Assembly: GCA_038380795.1 (NCBI GenBank)
Contig: CM076260.1
Coordinates: forward strand, 32,956,634-33,020,633
Length of the DNA: 64,000 nt
Origin: Pyrocephalus nanus
Lineage: Eukaryota > Chordata > Aves > Passeriformes > Tyrannidae
Direction of reading: 5' to 3'
The position numbers and the translations under genes are program-made. Below are positions 25,690 to 38,765 of this stretch, one piece after another. Below the pieces are notes generated by a model. The model had not been told where the DNA came from. It did not search any database and worked only from the letters and a program-made list of their open reading frames with translations. How positions within the stretch are numbered: position 1 is the stretch's first letter; every line of letters begins with the position of its first letter.

Positions 25690-25875
25690 ACCACAAGTGG
25701 TCAGGTATTGGAAGAGGCTGCCTGGAGAAGTAGTGGAGTCACCATCCCTGGAGGTATTTAAAAGACATTTGGGGACATGATTTAGTGGTGGACTTGGCAA
25801 TGCTGGGTTAACAGCTGAACTTGATGATTGTAGAGGTCTTTTCCAACCTAAGTGGTTCAACGATTCTGTGTTACT
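25690..25875 (+). repeat. CR1 LINE 3' fragment
   Basis: The plus strand reads 'tattggaagaggctgcctgg', 'atccctggaggtatttaaaa', 'tttagtggtggacttggcaa', 'gaggtcttttccaacctaag' and ends 'aacgattctgtg', the standard order of a CR1 3' end. It is 5'-truncated. The region just to the left (25600-25690) may be a diverged continuation. Confidence 0.85.
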
Positions 25876-26334
25876 GTAAGCACTGTCTACTCAAGACCAG
25901 GAGTCTGACCTAACATCTGATTTCTGCTTGGCAGATAGCTGTGGCAAGATCTGGATTGCAGTTTGGAAATGTAGCTGTGGAGACTGGCCCTACTTTCATT
26001 AGGTTGAGGAGACAAGTCTCTGTGCTTGATGAGGTTGCCGTAACAGCTTCACCAAGAGCCATAAGTGATTAAGTTTAGAAAGGCTGCAAAGGGAAGCTAG
26101 AGCCAAGTCCTTGTCAGTCTAAGCATGGGGAACATCCTTCCTGATTGCTTTCCTTGGCTGCAAGAAAATTGAGATTTAATGTGATACTTTAATACTCTAC
26201 AGCTCTGCTTTGTAAGATTGCTTTGAAGAAATTCTGATTTGCAGCAATAACAACATAGCTAATGATTTTTTTTCAATTGAAGAGAATGAGCATAATCTAG
26301 TTATAACAACTTTAGAAGACTGTGACCAGTTTTT

Positions 26335-26580
26335 ACACCAAAGCCAAACAGTATGACCCAGCTAATTATAGTTTTGACAGCCTGATATCAATCCTGGGGA
26401 AATTAATGGAATGACTGATACAGGAGTTGATTAATCAGGAATTAAAAGAGAGGACTATAATTAATACTAGCTAACAGGGGTTTACTGAAAATGGATTTTA
26501 TCATATTATATTGTTTCTTCTTCTTCTTTTTTTTTTTAATGAGGTTTTGTGTTTAATCTCTACAGGTAATAGAAAAAAAA
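26335..26580 (+). repeat. Ancient CR1/L3-type LINE reverse-transcriptase relic
   Basis: The plus strand carries 'acccagctaattatag', 'gacagcctgatatcaatcct', 'ggggaaattaatggaatgac', 'aggggtttactgaaaatgga' and later 'aatgaggttttgtg'. Conceptual translation gives an Ala-Asn-Tyr ... Ser-Leu-Ile-Ser-Ile-Leu-Gly-Lys-Leu-Met-Glu series. This matches the conserved NYRP-S-LTS-GKIME block of LINE reverse transcriptases, followed by the HGF-type motif. It has in-frame stops and small gaps, so it is a dead fossil. It resembles old LINEs abundant in turtles and crocodilians more than the recent avian CR1 copies nearby. Confidence 0.72.
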
Positions 26581-26702
26581 TGAAAGAATGACCTGCTACA
26601 TCACAACAGCAACAAAAAAATACACACATAAAAAGTCTACTGCTATGTACATTATATGTCGTAAAAGCAGGATAAACTGTTTCACTCACGGTGTCCAAAT
26701 GT

Positions 26703-26720
26703 AATCATAAATTTATGATT
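26703..26720. repeat. Perfect 18-bp palindrome
   Basis: AATCATAAATTTATGATT is identical to its reverse complement. It lies at the left edge of a short segment (26690-26800) that I could not assign to any repeat or gene. It could be a dimeric protein-binding site or chance AT-rich symmetry. Confidence 0.85.
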
Positions 26721-29700
26721 GGAATCACCAGTGGCAGGTACTTCTTACTGGTTCCACGGGGTTCATCCAGGGCCCGGACTTGCAACAAAATTCTGATGCT
26801 AATGATATTTGAAGATCGCACAAGAAGATGTGAAAGCAATAAGTAACAAAGAATAAGACAGCAGCGTGGATTGCTCTTTAAGTGTGTTGAACATGTGCTT
26901 CAGGACAGACTGAGAGAAACTGTACATCTGGGGGACAACAAAAATGTAGGTAAGGCTTGATAATGGGGAAATCTGTCCTGCTGGGCAGTGTTTCTGAAAA
27001 AAAAAAAAAAAATGGTAGATCAGTGCTGCAAAGACGTAACTGTGGTCTGATTGTGGCCGGTTGTAACAGGTGGTGCAAGCTGGTGAGAAAGCTCAAGTAG
27101 CATTGCTGCACTGTGTAGTCTCTCTTGATTTCTTGGTTTTGCATCTGTAGAAATTGCTTTTCTATAATGTGCTTTCCTCTGCTCACTCTTTCTGGAGTAT
27201 ATCTCTTCTACCCTTAGCAGCCTTAGCATGCTGGACACTTTCTGCACAGACACAGCACAAGTTTCTAGCACAGACAGGATGAAACACATTCTGGAGGAGC
27301 CCATTTCTCTTCACTGAGAGAAGATGGAACTGCCACAGACTAAACCCCTTCCTTTTATTAGAGAGCTAAAATTGAATAAAATTGGTGCTGCTTGATAACC
27401 AGAATTTTTAGACATGCTTGGAGACCACAAATCCTTTTGACTGTGATTGGTGTCCGCCACCGAAGTTGATTAAGATTTCTTTCTAGTCAAGATAAAATAA
27501 CAACACTTGTTAAAATGGTTTGAAGTGGTTGTCTGTGTTCTCTGGAGCTATCTGTGATCCTTCAGACCGAAAGAGCTTACAATATTGAAATTAATATACT
27601 TTTTACCACAAGCACCCACCATACGACATGAAGGACAAAGATAATGCGTTACAGAAGCTAATATGCTGCAAATTATTTTCAAGGGTTTTAGTTCAGAGGC
27701 AGAAACAGGTAAATTAGAGCATTTTTAGAAATGCATTAAAGGAGTTTTGAATTGAGAAGCCGAGAGAGAATTTAGACAAAATTCAGCAAAACAAGTGTTG
27801 GTTCTAATCAAAGCTATGTATTGTAAAAGATGAATTGCTGGTACAACATGAAAATGTGTGTGATACTTTTTATTGTTCTAATTGGCTACATCTTGATAAA
27901 TGCCAGGAAATGATTGATCTCTCATCACAGATGCTTTGTGAGTTTGGTTGTGGTGCATCATAAGCAATTTTAACAGCTGGGTATAGCTCTTATAATTCAC
28001 TAACTGAAACAGCAATTTCTTTGAATATTTTTGGTGACATAAATTAGCTCTATAGTTACTGTTGCTTTTCCTCAGGTATATTGCAGATGCATAAACCATA
28101 CATTTAAAAAAAATGTATTTCTTTAATGAAATCCTCTCTTGCTGAAGTCAATACATCATCTTCAGTGGAGGTGGATTTTCATCCACTCTCTCTAATATTT
28201 CTGATTTTTATAAACATAAGATGATGGCACCGAACACAGTAGTAATACTTGCCTGTGCAGGGTGTGACCTATGTGTGGAGAAACTGGAGATCTCTCACAA
28301 GGGAATATTTACAGAGCTTGCTCAGGGCTGTCAAGAAAACTGTTAGTGTTAGGACACTTTAAAAACTCTTTTAGCAAAAAAAATTTGATTTCAGACAGTT
28401 CCAAAGGTACAGAGGGGATATTTGGAACACTTGATTCCATTTCTTGCTCCTAAATATTCATCAGCCTCAAAAGAAAAACTCATAAGGTTAAGGCCATAAC
28501 TTTAGGAAATCCATAGCTTGGAATGACTGACTGGTAAAATGGCAAACCTTAACATATAGTGATAAACATTGTGAAATTCTGAACACTTTGGCTTCAGACT
28601 TCACTGAGTTAATCCACCCTCCACGTAAATACACTACAATGATATTGTTAATTAACTACAGTGACATACATTTCAATTACATCTTTAGATCCAGCCTCTT
28701 GCCATTCAGGGATCATAAAAGTAATGGCTAAATTTAAAAAAAAAAAAATACAATCAGAGTTATTCAGCATATTGACCTACTTGTACCAGAAAGTGAAGCA
28801 GCTAGTAAAGTATTGAGAAGGTTTAGTGATAAAAGTGGTTATTGGTAATAGAAAATAGCTATGGCAATCTGAATTCAAAACAAACATGTAAACTGAAAAA
28901 AACCCCAAATCTAAGCAATCAGAATGATGCAATTTTAAGAAGGCTTTGACAATCTGTTTTGAAAATTTTGTAGACATGAGTAAAACTAGCCTATAACATC
29001 TTCCTTGTGTCCTTGGGCACAAGACACGGAACTGAAGAGGACAGAGCATTCTAAAAAAAGCTTTTTTTTTTTCCCCTGAAGGAGATAGCTAGATGTAGAG
29101 ATAACAGAGCCACGCAGCAGCATTTAGATTTTTAAATATATTGGGAACAGTTGTATCAATTTGTTATTGTCCTCAGTTTAAAGGATGTTGGACCACCGAG
29201 AAGCATGTGTCTTAGATGTAGGGAGGCAATGCTACTGCAAGACTGTGAGTCTGAAGAACTTATAAATACAAATAAGAGGAACATCAGTGCTGATGTGTGT
29301 TCTGAAAGCATATTACAGGCAATTATTCAGATATATAAATCATTTCATAGCTCATGAGAGGGGACCAGATAGGGATTTTTTTCTTCAAAATAAAGCAACA
29401 GTGCCTGCATTTAAAATAAAACCTCCAGGTTTATCCCAGCTGGAGAAGAAACCAGTATGAAAAGTTTGGTTACACTGTGCACCTCCAAGAAAACAGATGA
29501 TTGAAACTTTTTGGTAGCATAGAAGTAAACTTTCTGCAACCATTCCTCCATGCTCCCATTCCTTAATGTAATTCACCACATTTCATATAATTAATTTGGA
29601 AAGAAGGAAGTGCAGTTTTCCCAAAGGAATTTCCTGACTGACAGCTGTTTTACATAATCAGTGCAGAACAGCAGTAGTGGAGCATACTCCAGCTATTACC

Positions 29701-31232
29701 TCCTCATGGACACTTACTTTGCTTTACCACTGTTTTGCTCAGTAACACATATAGGGAGATTCAATTTAAATTCCTCCCCCTATAAAATTAATTCTTTAGC
29801 TAAGTGTGTACATTACAGAACCTTTTGCTCTGGGGCAATAACAAGCACCCAGTGCCCTGTCAGTCTGCAAGTCACCTAGGTATTCCCCAGAAATATCAGC
29901 ACCACAAACTGAGTATAAGTTAAAAAATCCTCCTTCCCAAAGAGAAAGTAGTAGCATCCTAGGTACTATTAGCTTTGTGCAACTGTAAAGTAAAGAAAAT
30001 ACAAAGACTCCAATAATGTTTGTAAAACCATTTGTATTTAATGAGGAAACTATATTCATTTTAATAATTAGCCAAGCCTATTTGATTGAGTTTGTGAGGT
30101 GAAATGGAAAAGCAATATAAAGAAAAAGCAAATAATAATTTGACACTTCTTTGTGGTCAAGTTTAATGATAAAGGGCGGAGAGTAGTAAATATATAATAA
30201 ATTCAATATTTGATTTCTCCTGAATAATGTTTACCTAATTTGTGTGAGGAAAAGAATAATACCTTTCCCTCTTTGCTCATATAATATACAGGTAACTTGT
30301 GGAGTGTGTCTTTAATTTTCCATGTTTGTTTTAAATGAAAAGCTGTATGTTTTTCTAATGTGTATTTGAAAAGAACCATCAGCTTTGTAGGAGTTCCCCC
30401 TGCACACTGTGCATGTAGATGTTCATCAGTAGGTGGTGCTCCCAGGGTACATCATAGTCTAAAATGCAAATAAAGAAGGTTTACTGAGGAAGGAGGGCTC
30501 GTTGGGGTTTTTAATTTGGTAACTGAAGAGTAGTTAAAGTGCAAAACCTCTAAAAAGATATGAAATATTATACTAACTGATTTTTAAATCCTGTAAAACT
30601 ACATGACCACTAAACAACCATGGAAGATATGCAGTTTTCAGTCTGTTTTTTTTCTGCCAAATATTCACACAACAAATCGTTCACTCAGCTTATATCTTGG
30701 CTATGGAATTTCTGTCCATGTGCTTTATTGCCAGATGTCATTCACATTTTCTGAGTACGTAGGTATCAGATCCAAATTACCTATATGATTTTCTCAGTTG
30801 TTAAATGTTTAATGTGCTTTATTAGCAACTGTGCAAGTTAAGTATTCTTTTTTAATTACATCCTAAAATTATAGCACATACCATGGGATTCCTAAAAGTC
30901 CTAGAATATTTTCAACATTATAAATAGCAATAGTACTTAACATTTTGAGTTGGGTTCCTATGCTGTAGGCATCCTTCATTCAATATATGTTTGCTTTTCA
31001 GTGTTGTTGTGAATTTGGTGATACAAATATGGTCTCACACATTCTTTATATGATCAGAGAGCATCACACAGGGAATATAACTTCGTACACTCTAGGTTTG
31101 AATGACATTGGCAGAACATCCTACAGATTTTCAGTGAAATATAGAACTAAAGTTAAAATTGCTGCTGAAAACAAATCATAAAGATCAAGTGTCCCAAATA
31201 GCTTCCAAAGAGGAGGTTGATTTTATTTTTAT

Positions 31233-31262
31233 TTGGTTGGTTGGTTGGTTTTGGTGGGTTTT
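31233..31262. repeat. TTGG short tandem repeat
   Basis: Four to five TTGG units are followed by degenerate TTTTGGTGGG. A short simple repeat with no further significance visible. Confidence 0.75.
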
Positions 31263-34200
31263 TTAGTGAATAATGAACTTACTTTGCCTGTTTATATTTC
31301 TGTAGGAGTTCAACAATATTTGCACAATATTCTATTTGTTTATGTGCAATCTGAGGAATATGGTAATTTGCAAACAGTGTACTGTGTTAATTATAGTAGG
31401 TGCTTTGCCTATTTATGTACTTGAGCAGCTTGAACTAAATTGAGAGAACAAAACAAATGAGGCGGGAAAGTCAAATTAAAAGTACATTAATCAAATGCTG
31501 CCCCAAAGCCTTTCCTCTCCAATACTTATTGCTGAACTTTATGTGGAATGCCTGTTTGATATCAGTTGTCCTTCTGTATCTAATGCAGCATCTTGTTCAG
31601 TCAGTGTGAAGTAATAAATGTAATTGTCAAGTGTCTGGTTTTGGATACGTCATTTTATATTTTTATAGATTTTATAGTTCATTTAAATTTTAAACCATTC
31701 TCTTTTTAAAGATTAATTATAACCAAGTAACAAAAACAATTGAGAAAGTGACTACCATGCTAAGAAATGACTGTTTGAAACTCAGGCTGCTTTTGATTTA
31801 CCATAGTTGCAGTAGACTTTCTTCTCATCTGCACTGAAATAAGTAGACTCTGTTGGTTTTCACATAAAATTCAAACCAGAAAAATGCTTCAACTGAGCAC
31901 TTAAAATTTGTTCCCTTGATATCTGATGAACAATACTAGCTTGACTCAGCTTCTGTATAATGCCATAAATCAAGAATTGGTTCGTGGGAGTCCATGTGAA
32001 GTTCATTTTGCTGCACTGATGCATCTCTCTATAAAAAAATGAATACTTGTGGCTGTGTTGAAACACAAATGAGGTAGTCAAGTAATCTGAGAGCTGGACA
32101 TAGAATTTCACTTCTTGCCCCATTGCAGCATCTTTATGTGATGCCAGGCAAGACTCAGATGACCAGATCTCAGAAAGAATAAAAGGGAAAATTAAAACAA
32201 GATTCATACAGAATTTCGGATCTGAATCTGTTCTGTCTCATCCTGGAAGTGCTTCAATTCCATTAACTTTTCTGTTCCTTGTATGCCCAAGCCACACTCC
32301 TGTTTAGAGCAGCCCTACTTCAAACAAGGCTGAGCAGTTTGGTGTCTACTCAACTATAAGGCCACCCAGGAAAGAGGCAGTTTGTCCCTGGGAGGGTGTT
32401 TGTCTGGCAGACATTGTCAGCACACGGGCATGCTGACAAAACTGGGCTCCCTACAGAACCCCACTGGACTCACTGTTCAAACATAAATCCTGCAGGGTGG
32501 TGCTCAGGTGCTGCTTTAGAGAAAGAAATAGAAAATTCCAGAAAACGGCACATCAAGTTCAAATATTTCTTTATCCATACAGGGCTGCAAACTCCTCAGA
32601 GGAGTGATTGGAGTTTAAATTCTCTCAAGCTGGAGAGAGATCTGGAACCAGAGCTTGGTTTAGGTTTTTCACTGTAAGACAATTGTAAAACACGAGTCCC
32701 TCAGCCTTCTCCTCTATCCCTGAGAAACAGGGAGAGAGAGAAGTTCTTTGAGTGAAAGGGGTGTAGGAACCTGCCTGTGGATAGTTAGCTGTGGGTGTGT
32801 GCATCTCTGTGTTTGCAACGGGAACCACAGACAGGGTGGGATTACAGCTGCACGTGCTCTACTCATCACCTCCCATGCATTAGTGCTCCCTGGTGCTGCA
32901 CTGAATGCGACAACTTCAGCTAAGTGCCTGAAAGCAAGTTCCTTCAAATTCATTCTTTGGATCCCTTCTGAGATACCTCACCATGGGCACATCTTCCTCC
33001 AGTTCCAACTGAGCTGAATGGAGAGTTTTCACCCCACTTCTCCTGCCCTCATTCCCCTTTGCGTGCCCCCTCAATACAGACACACCTCCCTTTCTCTCCT
33101 TTTCACTGCCTCTTTGCACCAGAGGTCTCCATCCTCCTCAGCCTCAAGGGTGAACTGCTTATGAGCCATTCCTGACAACAAGTGGCAAAGACCTAAATCA
33201 ATCCTGCTCAAGCCATCCCAGATAACTGCACTGAAGACAAACTGAGGAGGGTTCATATGAACAGGTCAGATCGGCAGATTTAAGGCATGAGTTCTCTGTA
33301 GGAAGAGCCTGATAAAAGAGTTCTCGTGGACAGAGGAAGGAACATCCAAATAAATTTTGGTAGGAGACTTAAAAGTATTGTTTTACACAGGCATTAAACC
33401 TGGTCTTTAATCTTTTTTTATAGCAATGCCTAATGTGCTGTACAGAAAAGAAAAAAGCAGCCTGTTCATGATTTCTATTCGAATGACTTACAAAATCGTT
33501 CGCAATAGCTGAATATTCAATAACATGCAATAATATTAACTATTGAATTTCCCTTCAGTGAGTTGATTTTCAGGAGGATACTTCTGACTTCCCAATGAAG
33601 TTAAAAGAGCTTCATCACAAAATTTTATATAACTAGCAATGCAACTACTATGGTGTTGCCACAGAATATTTGTAACTGGAGAAATAGCATCCCATGTTAT
33701 GCTACGCCTTCCATGGGAGAAAGAGAGTTTACTGGGGTACATGTTTGCTATACATAACAGATACCATTTCACAGGATTAAAACTGTGGACTCCTGAACAG
33801 TAAATTTAAGCCTTCTGACTTGTTTTTCCTAGTTTTCATTAGCAGCTATCTTAGAAATATTTCAGAGATCATGGTGTCCATGTTCCCTGGTTACAGAGCA
33901 TGGAAACTGAACAAGTTTAAGGCAGATAGCACTGAATAATGAGGCTTGAGTGATACCATCAACTCAAAAGGCCCTTAAAACAATTATTATAAAAATCTGT
34001 AAATAAATAGCAAGGTAAGGTCATTACCAATTAATTTTCTTTCACTATATGAAAATCTAAATTAAAAAAGACAGGTATATTGTGTCCTTAATGAGGGCAG
34101 ACATAAGTAAAATACTCTCAGGTTTAGGACTGTTGTTTTCATTAGTAAGGCTTCTCTACAATGTGGCTTGTCTTAAGAACCAGAAAAAAATAGTCGATAG

Positions 34201-34699
34201 TACTTTATGCCTTAGGCTAATTTGTTTAAATTTGAAATATTGTACTGAACTAAAATTAAAACATATGCTCTGTGCATATGTTATGTGGGCGCAAAACATT
34301 TTATACATGAAGTACTGCAGATAGATATTCTTCTCATAAGTAAGTAAAGATGGTTTAAAAAATGTATATCTAATTTCTTTCTAGGGATATGCAGGCTAAG
34401 CAATGTGCCTTGCCTCTGCGCTGCTTTAAAAACAGACTCATAGAGAAGCTTGAATCAAATATTTGATGCAAACCTCTGACACTCAGTGAGATATGTCAAA
34501 GTAGCTTTTAAGTTTATTCTCTTATTGCCATGTCTTGAAAAAAATTCCAAAACCATTGGCAAACATTAAATTTATGGATTTATATATTAGTCCATTCTGC
34601 CTCCTAGCAAAAAATAGAACTCATTACATATTTATAAAGCACTACATCCATTCCTCCAACATTCCAGAAAAGCAGTTTGATTTGTTGTTTTGCAGAAAG

Positions 34700-34830
34700 A
34701 AAAGACTGTGAGACCAAGAAGTTAGGAGGACTTGCTCATAGTCACAGAATGGATAAAATAATAGAAGCAGAAAGAAAAAAAGAAAAAACCCTGACTCCTT
34801 ATCTTCCACAAAAAATGAATCATTCTCTCC
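34700..34830 (+). repeat. Ancient MIR-like SINE relic
   Basis: The words 'gaccaagaagttaggaggac', 'ttgctcatagtcacagaatg', 'aatagaagcagaaag' and 'ccctgactccttatcttcca' follow the MIR order: 'gagaagttaagtgacttgctcaaggtcacac', then 'agagcc', then 'cctgactcc'. It is strongly diverged, and the borders are approximate. Confidence 0.62.
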
Positions 34831-37800
34831 AGTCCTATTATTGAATTACAAGGGAGTTTTATAATCTCAATTTTTTTACCTTTACAGGATTCCCTCATTG
34901 TCCAGTAATGTTTTGCTGCTTAATTATCTCAAAGGTAATCAGAGGCAGGAACCTATTCCTTGGGCTATAAAATCCTCCTGTGTTTAAACTGAAATAAGAA
35001 ACAAGTATTTGAACGACAGAGAACCAAAAATCAAGGTTTCTGTCCTGAGGTGAAAAAGCACAGTAGAAGGAAACTACTGAGCCACGCATGTGCCATATAT
35101 GGCTGTAGGCTTCAGCTCTATGGTTTTGATTTTCCTTGTCAAGGCATAAAACCCCCACACCTAAAAACAATAGGAATTTAAGATGTCAAAATAAAATTAA
35201 CATTCCACAGAATAATTAACTTTCCACAGGATTTTCTGAACCTTGCACTGTAGATCAATGTTCTCAGTGTGCCCAGAAACTTTGTTCTCTGAATGCACTC
35301 CTTGGACACCATGCTACCTTGTTGAACTATGCTGTCCTGCTAAACAATATATCTTCCCACAATACATCCACTGTTTTATTTGGTTTGTAGACCTGTGAGA
35401 CTCATTCCTTTTACAAAATCCTAAATAATGGGGTCATGCACTGATTATGGAGCAGAGCAATTATGGTTTCTGAGAATATCAAGAAGATCTAATCCCATTG
35501 CTTTATTCTTGACTGCCAGGTGACTCCAGTCTACATCTAAAAACAAAAAATAAGAATTTCAAAGTGGACTAGGTATGTTTTTCATGGTCAGCCAGTCTTT
35601 AAAACTTGCCCTGTGCAGGGCTGTATGACCATGCTGGGTTACAGGCTTTCTCTGCCATTGGCTGCTCCACCTCACACCTGCCAAAACTTCTCTGGCAGCA
35701 TTCTGAGCTTCAGGCTATGACCCAGTACTAGTCATCTGTTCCTCCAGGCAGATTTTATTCAGCTAAAGCCCTGGATGCCTAACTGCAATGTCCTTTCCTG
35801 AGGCAAGCAGTATCAAGTTCCACTCTGTCTTCTCTCCCTATCTCAGGTCATTTTTTCTCTCCCCCTTCCAGACCATGGTAATTGAGACAGCTGGAAAAGC
35901 TATGTAGAAATATCTGCCTGATCACATGGCAGACAACTACACACTGGAGAACATTAAATGTAAACACAAATGAGATTTATTCTGGGAGTAACAAACACAC
36001 TGGGTGTTTCTGCAGACAAGCAATGTATTTCAGCTTTGAGCTCATCCTAGCAACCTCTGTGCAGCAATGTAAGGGCAACCACTGACAACCAGAGATCCAT
36101 ATGTTCTATCTATCCATAAAAGTGGGGATTTTTTTTTTTTTTAAAATCTTAATCAAGTCTCTAAAGACAAATATCTACATTGTCAATTGATGGGAAGTAT
36201 GTTATTTTTGGCATGGGCTTGCATTATCTCAAAATTTGGGCAGAAAATTGTTCTCTTTTTTTTTTTTGTTTCACTATTCAAATTAGCAGATGCACTTCCT
36301 ATCATTTGGTACTTTTTCTGTCAATAACACACAAATCCCATGGAAACATGCCAAAGATTTTCTTAGCAACCAAGCCTCTTGCCTGATATACACGATTAAA
36401 TACAACAGTATGTTAAAAGCTTAAAATAAACCTGTCTTTTTAATTTAGAATTTCATATAGTGAAAGAAGATTCATTGGTAATGAATTTAGCACAGTTTCA
36501 GGAGAATTTATTTATTTTTATGGAGGCTGAGCACTCAAGAGATGTCATGGTAAGAACAGGTGTTGCCATAAAGGCAAATCTGCTGGGATCAGCCCAACGA
36601 CTGTGAGTTCAGGTAAATTAAAAGCACTCTTACAAACTGATGGTATGGGCCCACCCATGATTGAAATGTAAATTGATTCATGCCTTTTAAGGGCATAATA
36701 CTGCTGCAGAAAGCATCCTTCTCCATCAAAAAGTAGCAAATTCCATTATGAAAGATGGGATTTTGACAAGCTGTTTCTAGTTCCAAGAGGGTAATCATTT
36801 TGGAGAAGAGTATGCAGACTCTGGTCACTGCTTTTTAAGTCTCTGGAAGGTGCAGACTAATTGGATTTTCAGAAAACAGAAGTTGTAGTTTTTATGTCTT
36901 CGTATTTGGTAAAGTAAAATAGAACAAAATATCACAAGTTCTATCCTATTTCTACAGAATCTTTTTTTATCTTTGCTTAGAATAATCTCCATTGACTTCA
37001 CAGTCCTTGAGTTAGACCCAGAGTGCAGGTTGATGGTATATGAAAAAGAATTATTTTTAGAAGCATTGTATATAACTGCTGTGAAAAGAAATAAACCAGC
37101 AGTATCTGAGGTAAAGACTGTCACTTGAACTCAGCTTCTTAGAAGCCCACGTGGCATGCTTTTGTCACAAGCTAACCATCCATTTATGTTGCAGCATCAA
37201 AAAACTTACAGACCTGAAGGGCTCTCTGTAGGTATTAGATGGAGTTAGTATTTAAATCTCATCTCTCCAACAATCCTGAAAGTACGTGCCCATGAGCACA
37301 AATTTTTCAGGCACTGAGAAAAAGGAACCACTGGCAAGTAGGAGAATTACAAACAAAAGAACAAGAAAATACAGCATTAAGCCTTATCAGCTGAAGATTT
37401 TAAGTAGCCCTTTATCCAGGCCTTCTCGTTTATGGACAATGGCAGCTTTAGTGATCTCATAGGAAGAATGACTTCTCTGCTAAACCTGTTTGTTGAAATT
37501 TAATGATATGCCTCCATGTACAGTTCTCCTGATTTGTGCCTGCTGCCAGCAAGTACAGTACATCACAACAACTGTCCTCTTTGCAAGTGACCCACAACAT
37601 GCAATGCAAACAGCTGCAGTACAGTAATGTGGAATGACTTAAATGGCTGTGCTAAAGCCTGCAGCAAGTTAGACATTCTATAAACTCTGCAAAGATCCGC
37701 AAACTAGTAAACCAAAAAAGTTTACTTCTTGTTTTAGCAGATTTTATAGGAAAGAAGTTATTAGAAAAGTAAATATTACGTGTAGTGTTGAAGACAAGGA

Positions 37801-38625
37801 ACACTTCAGTTACCTGGAGCTGAGTGGCTTGAGCTGTGCTCCACTGCAATCTTTACAGGTCTGTGAAATCATACTGGTGCCAAATGTCAGCATGGAGAAT
37901 CAGATTTGCCTGTGTTATGGCAGGATAATAAAATGCAACGGCCACTTCCAGCCATCTCTCTTACTCACTTCTGCTGCCAGGGGATGGGAAAAGGGCTTCC
38001 ACAGCCGTTTTGACAAACACACTGCCATGCCTCAGTGCACCGTGCTTTTGCCAGATGATGTTTCTAAACTTCATATCTCTGCCACAGAGGTTTAAAATGA
38101 CCTTGAAATAAGAGAGTCTTTTTGGTTAAGATTTGGTCTATGTATAAATTTCTGAAGTAGTATTGTAGAAAATAGTCTCATAGGTAAGGAAGGTATTTTC
38201 AGCTCCTAGTCTCCCAAAATACAGATGGATATGAATTCTTAGAGATTTGCCACAAATAGAGAGAAAACACTTCTGCAGGAATTGAGAGAAAAGTCTAACT
38301 TTTTAATCCATGTTATATTTGCTGGTTGTCTGAAATAAGACTAGTTTTCTGCAATAAAACCAGTGTTTGAGATAGAAAAAGAAGATAATTCAGATTGAGC
38401 CATGCCACCCCTGGAGCCAAATGCTTTTAAGGCCAGGGAAGAATTCTTTTATGCACAATGCAGAAGTTCAGTTGTCATTAATTTCAATTAGAAGTTGATG
38501 AAGTTCTTTGGTTTATTACACTGTCATTTGCACTACATTTTCAAATGGCATCAAGACATTAAATATTCTCAGAGACAGTAACTGCTCACAAGGGATTTTA
38601 TGCAGTGGAAGACACATAACAAAAC
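34831..38625. other. Intergenic, no gene recognised
   Basis: AT-rich sequence with a 14-base T run at 36129-36142 and a shorter one near 36257. Open frames on both strands around 36545-37124 and 37652-38095 show no family resemblance. Confidence 0.5.
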
Positions 38626-38630
38626 CTAAC

Positions 38631-38765
38631 TCATCATTATTATTAATTATTTGCATTACTTTATTGCGTAGGAGTTGTAATCATGGATCATGACCTCATT
38701 GCATGATGCACAAAGCCAGAACAAAAAGGCCATTATTCCCTTAATTGTTAGATCTGAGGCTGTGA
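38631..38765 (+). repeat. Ancient MIR/L3-type interspersed repeat relic
   Basis: The series 'attattattaattatttgca', 'gtaggagttgtaatcatgga', 'catgacctcattgcatgatg' and 'cacaaagccagaacaaaaag' follows a repeat known from turtles and other sauropsids. There a 'ttattattatttgtatta' start precedes 'gcctaggagccccagtcatgg', 'accccattgtgctaggcgctg' and 'acaaacacagaacaaaaaga'. It is diverged, but the word order is clear over about 130 bases. Confidence 0.6.

Larger units (their letters stand above)
26581..34695. other. Intergenic, no gene recognised
   Basis: A long AT-rich stretch. It contains a perfect 18-bp palindrome (26703-26720), a 16-base A run (26997-27012) and a TTGG short repeat (31233-31262). 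One frame worth checking is on the minus strand at 31860-32207. Sequence 32380-33260 is GC-richer than its surroundings and could be an old insertion, but I recognise no LTR or SINE in it. No RNA gene seen. Confidence 0.5.

Noticed and set aside
32380..33260. GC-richer block that could be an LTR or other insertion
   Set aside because: No paired TG...CA ends, target-site duplication, primer binding site or known repeat words could be seen.
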